The notes under the pieces were generated by a model. That model did no database searches and had not been told where the DNA came from. It saw only the letters and a program-made list of their open reading frames with translations. A stretch of DNA of 9,374 nucleotides from Porticoccus sp041592135 (GTDB lineage Bacteria; Pseudomonadota; Gammaproteobacteria; Pseudomonadales; Porticoccaceae), in NCBI GenBank assembly GCA_041592135.1, contig JBFHQR010000097.1; one strand, given 5' to 3'. Shown piece after piece: positions 1 to 5,991 of the stretch. Numbering within the stretch: the stretch's first letter is position 1; every line of letters begins with the position of its first letter. The translations under genes and the position numbers were made by a program.

Positions 1-30
1 GGGCTGTAGCCAGGCCGCGAGGTGACGCAC

Positions 31-60
31 AGAGCAGACACAAAAAGAGCAGACACAAAA
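31..60. repeat. Two-copy 15-bp perfect tandem repeat
   Basis: The unit AGAGCAGACACAAAA occurs at 31-45 and again, without any difference, at 46-60. The AAAA tail of the second copy is also the left edge of the terminator hairpin at 56-86, so the duplication abuts and partly forms that terminator. It looks like a simple slippage duplication in a non-coding gap. No function can be assigned. Bases 1-30 before it show no gene that can be supported. Confidence 0.85.
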
Positions 61-86
61 ACGGCGGCCGTTGGCCGCCGTTTTTG
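56..86. terminator. Bidirectional intrinsic terminator
   Basis: Bases 56-69 and 73-86 are perfect reverse complements (14-bp stem, GTT loop at 70-72). The stem has a GC core of eight pairs and A5/T5 outer arms. Read on the plus strand it ends in TTTTT (81-85). Read on the minus strand the A-run at 57-61 becomes the U-tract. On the minus strand it lies 12 bases after the stop of the 43-codon gene and would end that transcript. In the other direction it could end a plus-strand gene lying to the left of the window. Confidence 0.85.
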
Positions 87-98
87 ATCGCGACAGCT

Positions 99-230
99 TT
101 ACTGGTTACTGAGCCAGAAAATCACGGTCGCGACAAACAGGAACACCGTGGCAACGGCGGCAATAGCGTCGGCACAGCTGTCACCACTTTGTGCTTCTGC
201 CTGTTGAATGGCATCTACTTCATTGGTCAT
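99..230 (-). CDS. 43-residue predicted single-pass membrane protein
   Basis: The reading frame runs ATG (228-230) to TAA (99-101) and encodes 43 residues. The first 18 residues are polar and acidic (MTNEVDAIQQAEAQSGDS). A hydrophobic stretch from about residue 20 to 40 (CADAIAAVATVFLFVATVIF, then WL) follows and can span a membrane once, and the protein ends SNQ. A purine-rich AGAGGTG lies about eight bases before the ATG, a TACAAT -10 element lies further upstream, and a perfect terminator follows the stop. Having all three signals around such a short frame makes it likely to be a real gene. I do not recognise the family and assign no function. It is divergent from cysI, which suggests shared regulation at most. 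Confidence 0.7.
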   Translation of the reverse strand: MTNEVDAIQQAEAQSGDSCADAIAAVATVFLFVATVIFWLSNQ

Positions 231-270
231 TGTTCTTACACCTCTTGGCTACGGTCAAACGGCGGACGGC

Positions 271-299
271 ATTGTAACAACAACCCGTAAAGATGTCCC
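271..299 (-). promoter_or_regulatory. Candidate sigma-70 promoter of the 43-residue protein gene
   Basis: On the minus strand, GGGACA (294-299) and TACAAT (271-276) are separated by exactly 17 bases. The -10 box matches the consensus at five of six positions and the -35 box at four of six. Transcription would start near 264, giving a leader of about 34 bases that includes the AGAGGTG ribosome binding site. Pattern match only. Confidence 0.4.
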
Positions 300-352
300 C
301 CCAAACGACGCCGCTGCCGGGCCGTTATTCCCCAACTCGAGCTGATTAGAGG

Positions 353-391
353 GAAAAAGTTTTTCAAAATGGCCGGGGCTAAGGCTATCAT
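353..391 (+). promoter_or_regulatory. Candidate cysI promoter with A/T inverted repeat
   Basis: GAAAAA (353-358) and TTTTTC (360-365) form an inverted repeat around a single G. It overlaps a weak -35-like TTTCAA (362-367). A TATCAT box at 386-391 (five of six to the -10 consensus) follows after an 18-base spacer. Transcription would start near 398, giving a leader of about 75 bases before cysI. Sulfur assimilation genes are commonly activated by CysB, a LysR-type regulator that binds A/T-rich sites upstream of the -35 box. Treating this repeat as part of such a site is inference. The rest of 231-473 shows nothing else convincing. Confidence 0.35.
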
Positions 392-473
392 CCCCCTCCA
401 ACTGACAGCGCGCGCATTACCCTGTAGAATTCGCGCCTTTCTGTACCCTGGCACGTGAGAAGTCATAGACGTT

Positions 474-2138
474 ATGTACCGTTATACCGAAAACGACCAA
501 AAAATCATTGAGGAGCGGGTCGCCCAGTTCCGGGGCCAGACCGAACGGTTCCTGGCCGGCGAACTGGCGAACGAGGAATTCCTCCCCCTGCGCCTGCAAA
601 ATGGCCTGTATATCCAGCGCCTGGCTCCCATGCTGCGCATCGCCGTGCCCTACGGCCTGCTGAATTCCACCCAGTTCCGCAAACTGGCGCACATTGCCCG
701 CCACTACGACAAGGGCTACTGCCACTTCACCACCCGCCAGAACATCCAGTTCAACTGGCCGCAACTGGAAGAAGTGCCGGATATCCTGGCCGAGTTGGCC
801 CAAGTACAGATGCACGCCGTGCAAACCAGCGGCAACTGTATCCGCAACATCACCTCCGACCAGTACGCCGGTGTGGCCGAGGATGAAATAGAAGATCCCA
901 GGCCCTGGTGTGAAATCCTGCGCCAGTGGTCGACCTTCCATCCGGAATTCGCCTACCTGCCCCGCAAGTTCAAGATTGCCGTGAGCGGCTCGGAAAGCGA
1001 CCGGGCGGCGATTCTGGTACACGATATCGGTCTGCAGCTGGTGCGCAATGACGCCGGCGAGCTGGGCTTTAAGGTGCTAGTGGGAGGCGGCCTGGGCCGC
1101 ACCCCGGTGATCGGCAGTGAAATCCGCGCATTCCTGCCCTGGCAGCACATTCTCGGCTACCTGGAGGCCATCGTGCGGGTCTACAACCGCTACGGTAACC
1201 GCGAAAACAAATACAAGGCCCGCATCAAGATTCTGGTGCGCGCCTGGACCCCCGCCGTGTTTGCGGAAAAAGTCGAGGAAGAGTGGGCACATATCAAGGA
1301 TGGACCCTGCACCCTGATCCAGGAAGAGGTGGACCGGGTTAAGCAGTTTTTCACCAGCCCGGCCTACGAAACCCTCGACGACGCTGCCGCCGAGCAGGCA
1401 CTGTCTGCCCAGGCCGCCGATAACAAGGCCTTCGCCAAGTGGCTGGAACGCAATACCCTGAAGCACAGGATTCCCGGCTACAGCATCGTCAACCTGTCGC
1501 TGAAGCCCACCGGCATCGCCCCCGGCGATGTAACGGACAGCCAGCTGGAAACCATTGCCGGGCTGGCGGACCGCTATTCCTTCGGTGAAATCCGCGCCAC
1601 CCACAATCAGAACCTGGTGTTGGCCGATGTGAAGAAATCCGAGCTGTTCGAGCTGTGGCAACAGGCCAAGGTGGCCGGTTTTGCCACACCCAACATCGGC
1701 ACCCTCACCGACCTGATCTGCTGCCCCGGCGGCGATTTCTGCTCACTGGCCAATGCTAAATCCATTCCGATTGCCGAGGCGATCCAGCGCCGCTTCGACG
1801 ACATGGATTATGTCTATGACCTGGGCGACCTGAGCCTCAATATATCCGGCTGCATGAATGCCTGTGGCCACCACCATGTGGGCAATATCGGCATCCTCGG
1901 TGTCGATAAAAAAGGCGAGGAATTTTACCAGGTACAGCTGGGGGGCAGCTCGGAAAATGACGCCTCCCTCGGCAATGTCCTGGGGCCGTCATTTGGACAG
2001 GAAGACATTCCCGACATCATCGGCAAAATTCTCGATGTGTACGTACAAAACCGCCAGGGCGATGAGCTGTTTCTAGACACCTATCGCCGCATTGGCCTCG
2101 ACCCCTTCAAGGAGAGCGTCTATGCCAAAAATCATTAA
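474..2138 (+). CDS. cysI: Assimilatory sulfite reductase, siroheme/[4Fe-4S] hemoprotein (nitrite/sulfite reductase family)
   Basis: This 554-residue cytoplasmic enzyme reduces sulfite to sulfide by six electrons in sulfate assimilation. Its N-terminus (MYRYTENDQK) and length match the Pseudomonas-type CysI. The cluster and siroheme ligand pattern is present: C417-x5-C423 (CCPGGDFC) and C460-x3-C464 (GCMNAC). Basic residues corresponding to the substrate pocket of E. coli CysI are seen at R88 (TTRQNIQ), R124 (GNCIRN), K165 and K167 (PRKFK). The two-fold ferredoxin-like/NiSiR repeat architecture fits. A weak GAGAAG at 457-462 precedes the ATG. No cysJ flavoprotein gene is adjacent, so the electron donor is elsewhere or is ferredoxin; the sequence does not show which. 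The gene overlaps the DUF934 gene that follows. The close similarity to Pseudomonas CysI, recalled from memory, favours sulfite over nitrite as substrate. Confidence 0.93.
   Translation: MYRYTENDQKIIEERVAQFRGQTERFLAGELANEEFLPLRLQNGLYIQRLAPMLRIAVPYGLLNSTQFRKLAHIARHYDKGYCHFTTRQNIQFNWPQLEEVPDILAELAQVQMHAVQTSGNCIRNITSDQYAGVAEDEIEDPRPWCEILRQWSTFHPEFAYLPRKFKIAVSGSESDRAAILVHDIGLQLVRNDAGELGFKVLVGGGLGRTPVIGSEIRAFLPWQHILGYLEAIVRVYNRYGNRENKYKARIKILVRAWTPAVFAEKVEEEWAHIKDGPCTLIQEEVDRVKQFFTSPAYETLDDAAAEQALSAQAADNKAFAKWLERNTLKHRIPGYSIVNLSLKPTGIAPGDVTDSQLETIAGLADRYSFGEIRATHNQNLVLADVKKSELFELWQQAKVAGFATPNIGTLTDLICCPGGDFCSLANAKSIPIAEAIQRRFDDMDYVYDLGDLSLNISGCMNACGHHHVGNIGILGVDKKGEEFYQVQLGGSSENDASLGNVLGPSFGQEDIPDIIGKILDVYVQNRQGDELFLDTYRRIGLDPFKESVYAKNH
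2109..2114 (+). promoter_or_regulatory. Ribosome binding site inside cysI fixing the DUF934 start
   Basis: AAGGAG ends seven bases before the ATG at 2122, inside the last codons of cysI. This is the strongest Shine-Dalgarno in the neighbourhood. It selects 2122 over the in-frame upstream position at 2092, which would add ten residues unlike the family. Confidence 0.8.
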
Positions 2139-2610
2139 CAGGGACCAGATTGTCGAAGACAAGTGGACCGTTTTGCCCAAAGACTTTTCCGGAGAACTGC
2201 CTGTCGGGAAATTACTGTTATTGCCCCTGCAATACTGGCTGGAGCACAAGGATGAGATTCGCCTGCCGGTACTGGGCCTCTGGATTGACAGCGATGAGGA
2301 AGTGGAGACCATTGGTGAGCAGGTCAATCTGTTCCCCCTGATCGCCGTCAATTTTCCCTCCTTTACCGACGGCCGCGGCTTTTCCCTCGGTCGCCTGCTG
2401 AGGGAGCGCTACAACTTCAGCGGACAGCTGCGCGCCATCGGCAATCCCAACCGCGATCAGCTGTTTTACCTGAAGCGCTGTGGTTTCGATGCGTTTGACC
2501 TGAAGGAAGGCTCTGACCTGGAGGCGGCACTGGCCTCCTTGAACGACTTCAGCATCACCTACCAGAGTTCCGTGGACCAGCCCGACCCGCTGTTTCGACG
2601 CAAAAAATAA
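2122..2610 (+). CDS. DUF934 family protein, sulfite-reduction accessory
   Basis: The 162-residue soluble protein starts MPKIINRDQIVEDKW. It carries the DUF934 signature in its second half: DGRGFSLGRLLRERYNF, followed by the RDQLFYLKRCGFDAFDL region. The family (COG3749) is described as probably involved in sulfite reduction and is habitually encoded next to one-subunit CysI, but its biochemical role is not established. The first 17 bases overlap the end of cysI and a strong AAGGAG sits in the cysI coding region, so the two genes are probably translationally coupled. The acidic N-terminal half (DSDEEVETIGEQ) and the absence of cysteine pairs argue against it being a classical iron-sulfur electron carrier. 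I see only one cysteine, in KRCGF. Confidence 0.9.
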   Translation: MPKIINRDQIVEDKWTVLPKDFSGELPVGKLLLLPLQYWLEHKDEIRLPVLGLWIDSDEEVETIGEQVNLFPLIAVNFPSFTDGRGFSLGRLLRERYNFSGQLRAIGNPNRDQLFYLKRCGFDAFDLKEGSDLEAALASLNDFSITYQSSVDQPDPLFRRKK

Positions 2611-2615
2611 TGTGC

Positions 2616-2646
2616 TGCCGCCCCACCCCGGGTTAACCGGGCGGCA
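2616..2646 (+). other. GC-rich stem-loop after the DUF934 gene
   Basis: TGCCGCCC (2616-2623) pairs perfectly with GGGCGGCA (2639-2646). The 15-base loop itself contains the palindrome GGTTAACC (2631-2638). It lies five bases after the DUF934 stop. There is no T-tract after it, so it is not a standard intrinsic terminator. It may attenuate transcription or protect the 3' end of the cysI transcript (inference). Confidence 0.4.
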
Positions 2647-2647
2647 C

Positions 2648-2676
2648 TTGCTGGCCAACGGTCGCTCCCGCACAAT
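2648..2676 (+). promoter_or_regulatory. Weak candidate promoter of the antiporter gene
   Basis: TTGCTG (2648-2653) and CACAAT (2671-2676) are 17 bases apart. The -10 box matches at four of six positions and the -35 box mainly at TTG. Transcription would start near 2683, only about 14 bases before the ATG, just at the TGGAG ribosome binding site (2684-2688). This is a weak match that could be chance. Confidence 0.25.
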
Positions 2677-2696
2677 AGGGGTTCTGGAGTCCCCCT

Positions 2697-3863
2697 ATGA
2701 ATGAAACGGTTTTTCAGTCGTTTGCCCTGATTTTTACCGGAGCTGCCGTCATAGCCTCCCTGGCTATCTACGGCCGACAACCCCTGCTGGTTGCCTATAT
2801 CGCACTGGGGGCGATGATCGGTCCCTACGGGTTCGGTTGGGTGCAGGACGTCCACCTGCTGTCTGAAATAGCCGAAATCGGCATCATCTTCCTGCTGTTC
2901 CTGCTGGGACTGGACCTGCAACCTCAGTCACTGATGTCGGCACTGAGAAAAGTGACGGTGGTGACGCTGATCAGCTCCCTGACCTTCGCTGTGGTCGGCT
3001 ACCTGATTGGCCATCTCTTTGGCTTCTCCCCCACCGAATGCCTGATCATCGGTGCGGCGATGATGTTTTCCAGCACCATTATCGGTATCAAGTTGCTGCC
3101 CACCACCATCCTGCATCACCGTCACATCGGCGAGATGATGGTCGGACTGTTATTGATGCAGGACTTCCTGGCCATTTTTGTACTGCTGGTGCTGTTGAGT
3201 GGCCAAGGCGGCCAGATTGACCTGATGCAGATCGGTTTTACCCTGCTGTCCCTGCCGTTGCTGACCGTGTTTGCCTGGGCGTTTGTGCGCTGGGTGTTGC
3301 TGAAACTGATCGCCCGCTTCGACCGCATGGGGGAATATATCTTCCTGTTGGCCATCGGCTGGTGCATGGGGCTGTCGGAACTGGCCGAGGTGGTCGGGCT
3401 GTCGCGGGAAATCGGTGCCTTCCTGGCGGGTATCACCCTCGCCTCCAGTCCCATTTCACAACATATTGCCCTGACCCTGAAGCCGCTGCGGGACTTCTTC
3501 CTGATTATGTTTTTCTTTTCCCTGGGGGCCGGCTTCAACCTCGGTCTGCTGCCGGAAATCGCCGTGGCGGCCCTGGTGCTGGGCGGCGTGATGCTGATCC
3601 TGAAACCCGCCCTGTTCCGCTTTCTGCTGGAACGGCAGAGCGAAAGGAAAGTACTCGCCTGGGACATCGGTTTTCGGCTGGGACAGATCAGCGAGTTTTC
3701 ACTGCTGATTGCCTATGTGGCGTTCAATGCCTCACTGATTGGTGTACTGGCCTCCCATCTGATCCAGGCGGCGGCCATCCTGACCTTCCTGGTTTCCAGC
3801 TATATCGTCACCTTCAACTTCCCCAACCCCATTGCGGTCAAGGAATCCCTGCGCCGCAATTAG
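2697..3863 (+). CDS. CPA2-family cation/proton antiporter (KefB-like membrane domain, no RCK domain)
   Basis: The protein has 388 residues and is almost entirely hydrophobic, with roughly eleven to twelve predicted inner-membrane helices (Na_H_Exchanger domain, COG0475 type). Visible family landmarks are FLLGLDL (D73), FSSTIIG near residue 125, LLMQDFLAI with the conserved ion-coupling aspartate D156, and LGQISEF in a late helix. It ends shortly after the last helix with FPNPIAVKESLRRN. It therefore lacks the C-terminal TrkA-N/RCK regulatory domain found in KefB, KefC and YbaL, which are about 550-620 residues long. It should exchange a monovalent cation for protons, but which cation cannot be read from the sequence. 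TGGAG at 2684-2688 supports the ATG. It lies 86 bases after the DUF934 gene, so co-transcription is possible but not certain. It converges on acuI with 21 bases between the stops. Confidence 0.88.
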   Translation: MNETVFQSFALIFTGAAVIASLAIYGRQPLLVAYIALGAMIGPYGFGWVQDVHLLSEIAEIGIIFLLFLLGLDLQPQSLMSALRKVTVVTLISSLTFAVVGYLIGHLFGFSPTECLIIGAAMMFSSTIIGIKLLPTTILHHRHIGEMMVGLLLMQDFLAIFVLLVLLSGQGGQIDLMQIGFTLLSLPLLTVFAWAFVRWVLLKLIARFDRMGEYIFLLAIGWCMGLSELAEVVGLSREIGAFLAGITLASSPISQHIALTLKPLRDFFLIMFFFSLGAGFNLGLLPEIAVAALVLGGVMLILKPALFRFLLERQSERKVLAWDIGFRLGQISEFSLLIAYVAFNASLIGVLASHLIQAAAILTFLVSSYIVTFNFPNPIAVKESLRRN

Positions 3864-3884
3864 CGCGACGGACAAAGGGTCAGA

Positions 3885-4883
3885 TCAGCCCTCGAGATTG
3901 ACCAGATAACGGCCCACCACCTGGCCACGGGCCATGCGATCCAGACAGTCCGGCACCTGTTCGAGGGCAATTTCCTCGGCCATATCGTCGAGATGCTCCA
4001 GCTTCCATACCGAACCCAGCTTTTGCCAATTGGCAACCTTGCGCACCAGCGGCTGTTCCACTGAATCCACGCCCAGCAAGTTGACGTTTCGCAGGATAAA
4101 CGGCAGCACCGTGGTGTGTAGATCAAAGGACGAGGCCAGCCCGCAGGCGGCAACCGAACCACCGTAGTCGATCAGCTTGAGGAGATTGGCCAGGTAATCA
4201 CCACCCAGGGAATCCACACCATGGGCAAAACGCGACTTCTCCAGGGGTCGTTTCTGATCCAGCAACAGGCTGCGGTCGACGATCTGGTGGGCGCCCAGGT
4301 TGTGTAAATGGCTGGCACTCTCCAGTTTGCCAGTCACCGCCGCCACGGAAAATCCCAGTTTGGCCAACAGCGCAATGGCAAAAGTGCCGACGCCACCAGT
4401 GGCACCGGTCACGGCCACATCACCGGCACCGGGTTGCGCGCCCATTTGCAACAGCTTCTCGATACAGAGTGCCGCGGTAAATCCCGCTGTGCCGTAGATC
4501 ATCGCCTCGCGCGCAGTCAGCCCTGTCGGCATGGCAACGGCCCAGCCGGCGGGCACGCGAATATACTGTCCCAACCCCCCCGCGGTGTTCATGCCCAGGT
4601 CATAGCCCGAAACAATCACCGGATCTCCCGGTTGAAAGCCGGCGTCGGTACTTTCCTGCACGATGCCTGCGGCATCAATGCCCGGCTGGTGGGGGTAATT
4701 GCGGGTGACCCCGGGACGGCCGGTGGCGGAAATCATGTCTTTATAGTTGAGTGAGGAATACTGCACCCGCACCAGCAAATCGCCCTCTGGCAGCGCGGCA
4801 AGCGGACGATCGGCTATGACTTGTTCAAAGATACCCGCATCCGTTTTGGTCACCCACAATGCTTGGTATTGCGCTTCACTCAT
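3885..4883 (-). CDS. acuI: YhdH/AcuI-family zinc-free medium-chain oxidoreductase (acrylyl-CoA reductase-like)
   Basis: This 332-residue cytoplasmic NADPH-dependent oxidoreductase belongs to the YhdH/YhfP quinone-oxidoreductase subgroup of the MDR superfamily. The GroES-like N-terminal half has SLNYKD (44-49) and the HQPGIDAAG region (65-73). The Rossmann half has TGATGGVG (159-166), and the late CGLA and PFILRNVNLLGVDS segments are typical of AcuI. The zinc-ligand pattern of alcohol dehydrogenases is absent. E. coli YhdH and its marine homologues reduce acryloyl-CoA to propionyl-CoA, which matters for acrylate and DMSP breakdown and for acrylate detoxification. The start at 4883 is chosen because GGAGAGGTG lies just before it and because the eight-residue extension from 4907 is not family-like. 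It is the last gene of the minus-strand run, 41 bases after sohB. The exact substrate here is inferred from the family. Confidence 0.87.
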   Translation of the reverse strand: MSEAQYQALWVTKTDAGIFEQVIADRPLAALPEGDLLVRVQYSSLNYKDMISATGRPGVTRNYPHQPGIDAAGIVQESTDAGFQPGDPVIVSGYDLGMNTAGGLGQYIRVPAGWAVAMPTGLTAREAMIYGTAGFTAALCIEKLLQMGAQPGAGDVAVTGATGGVGTFAIALLAKLGFSVAAVTGKLESASHLHNLGAHQIVDRSLLLDQKRPLEKSRFAHGVDSLGGDYLANLLKLIDYGGSVAACGLASSFDLHTTVLPFILRNVNLLGVDSVEQPLVRKVANWQKLGSVWKLEHLDDMAEEIALEQVPDCLDRMARGQVVGRYLVNLEG

Positions 4884-4906
4884 GACACCTCTCCGTAACA
4901 GGTTCA

Positions 4907-4916
4907 CTCAGCTGAG
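4907..4916. repeat. 10-bp palindrome in the sohB-acuI gap
   Basis: CTCAGCTGAG is a perfect palindrome, located about 23 bases before the acuI ATG and nine bases after the sohB stop. It is short enough to be chance. It could be a small operator or the tip of a hairpin that separates expression of the two genes. Confidence 0.35.
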
Positions 4917-4924
4917 GCAGGCGT

Positions 4925-5950
4925 TCAGGGCAAAAACGAATTGCTGCGCAATCTGTCGTACCAGCGCAGCAACAAGCTGTCCGCCCGGTTCTCCGCCGCC
5001 AGCCCAAACTTTTCAGACAGGCTTTTATGATAGACAAATTTCACCAGGTAGATGTCGGCCTCTTTCGAGCGCGACAGCAGGTACTCGTCGCTGGTCTTGA
5101 TCTCATCCACCAGGGAGACCTCCAAGGCATGGCTTCCCAGCCAGACTTTTCCAGTAGAAATTTCATTAATATCAACTTGTTTCCTATGATTCTTCACAAA
5201 CTGTTTAAATATGTCGTGGATCTCTTCCAGGTCTTCAATAAACTTTTCCCTGCCCTGGTCGGTGTTTTCGCCAAACATGGTCAGGGTGCGCTTGTACTCA
5301 CCGGCGGTGTGCAACTCCACATCCACATCGTGTTTTTTTAACAGCCGGTTAAAATTGGGCAACTGCGCCACGACGCCGATAGAGCCGATCATGGCAAAAG
5401 GCGCGGCAAGAATCCTGTCGGCCACACAGGCCATCATGTAACCACCACTGGCAGCCACTTTGTCGACACAGACCGTCAACGGTATGCCCTGCTGCCTGAT
5501 GCGATCCAGTTGGCTGGCCGCCAGCCCATAACTGTGAACCATTCCCCCGGCGCTCTCCAGGCGAACCACCACTTCGTCTTCCGCTTGGGCCTGGCTGAGC
5601 ACCGCAGTCACTTCCTGGCGCAGACTGGCCACGGCAGAGGCCCGCATATCGCCTTTGAAATCCAGCAGGTACAGCCGCTGTCTTTCGACAGATTGTTTTT
5701 TCTTGTCCTTTTCCGTCTTTTTCTTTTCCTTGTGCCACAGCTTGCGACCGGCGGGCGCCAGGGTGGCCAAGTGCATGGCGTCACTCATTTGCTCAAAGCT
5801 TTCATTCAGCGGCTCAATTTCCAGTTCGCCCTGGGCGTGCTTGCGCACCCGGTTACTGACCCCAAATGCCACACCGACCAGGATCACCAGGGATAAAACG
5901 ATGGTGGCCACCTTGGCCAGAAATAATCCGTATTGCAGCAGATAATCCAA
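4925..5950 (-). CDS. sohB: SohB, inner-membrane S49 (SppA-like) serine peptidase
   Basis: The protein has 341 residues and matches E. coli SohB along its length. It has an N-terminal anchor helix (about residues 5-30, within QYGLFLAKVATIVL...), a very basic charged linker (about 69-85, KLWHKEKKKTEKDKKK) and a single S49 peptidase domain. The catalytic Ser is S168 in DKVAASGGYMMACVAD and the general-base Lys is K220 in TAGEYKRTLTMFGEN. The 52-residue spacing is the same as that of the Ser/Lys dyad of Bacillus subtilis SppA. The GSIGVVAQLPNFNRLL segment is also characteristic. The family cleaves membrane or signal peptides at the periplasmic face, but physiological substrates of SohB are poorly defined. 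The start codon is TTG (5948-5950), fixed by AAGGAG seven bases upstream and by alignment of MDYLLQYGLFLAK with E. coli MELLSEYGLFLAK. Confidence 0.93.
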   Translation of the reverse strand: MDYLLQYGLFLAKVATIVLSLVILVGVAFGVSNRVRKHAQGELEIEPLNESFEQMSDAMHLATLAPAGRKLWHKEKKKTEKDKKKQSVERQRLYLLDFKGDMRASAVASLRQEVTAVLSQAQAEDEVVVRLESAGGMVHSYGLAASQLDRIRQQGIPLTVCVDKVAASGGYMMACVADRILAAPFAMIGSIGVVAQLPNFNRLLKKHDVDVELHTAGEYKRTLTMFGENTDQGREKFIEDLEEIHDIFKQFVKNHRKQVDINEISTGKVWLGSHALEVSLVDEIKTSDEYLLSRSKEADIYLVKFVYHKSLSEKFGLAAENRADSLLLRWYDRLRSNSFLP

Positions 5951-5957
5951 TGTCCAA

Positions 5958-5963
5958 CTCCTT
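5958..5963 (-). promoter_or_regulatory. Ribosome binding site supporting the TTG start of sohB
   Basis: On the minus strand AAGGAG is followed by seven bases and then TTG GAT TAT. The nearby ATG directly before AAGGAG is in another frame and opens a different, non-SohB peptide, so the TTG is the start. Confidence 0.75.
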
Positions 5964-5991
5964 CATAGCACCCGTGCGCCGGGTGAGTGTA

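Noticed and set aside
369..458. 29-codon plus-strand frame starting MAGAKAIIP in the cysI leader, considered as a cysteine leader peptide
   Set aside because: It has one cysteine only, no well-placed ribosome binding site and no attenuator-like hairpin with T-run before cysI. Its ATG also precedes the best candidate transcription start.
236..466. 76-codon minus-strand frame between the small membrane protein gene and cysI
   Set aside because: It has no ribosome binding site before its ATG, lacks any protein-like feature, and covers the region expected to hold the divergent promoters.
417..1661. Two long minus-strand frames (417-1022 and 1077-1661) opposite cysI
   Set aside because: They are shadows of the cysI codon pattern with low-complexity composition and no recognisable motif.
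3864..3884. Search for a terminator in the 21-base gap between the convergent antiporter and acuI genes
   Set aside because: AGGG...CCCT around 3876-3892 could form only a tiny stem, without a T-run on either strand, so no terminator is called.
3885..4907. Longer start for acuI at 4907 (adds MNLLRRGV)
   Set aside because: The ATG at 4883 has GGAGAGGTG directly upstream and gives the usual family N-terminus; the extension is arginine-rich and unlike the family.
5349..5738. 129-codon minus-strand frame inside sohB
   Set aside because: It is an out-of-frame shadow of sohB, whose catalytic dyad and full-length match settle the correct frame.
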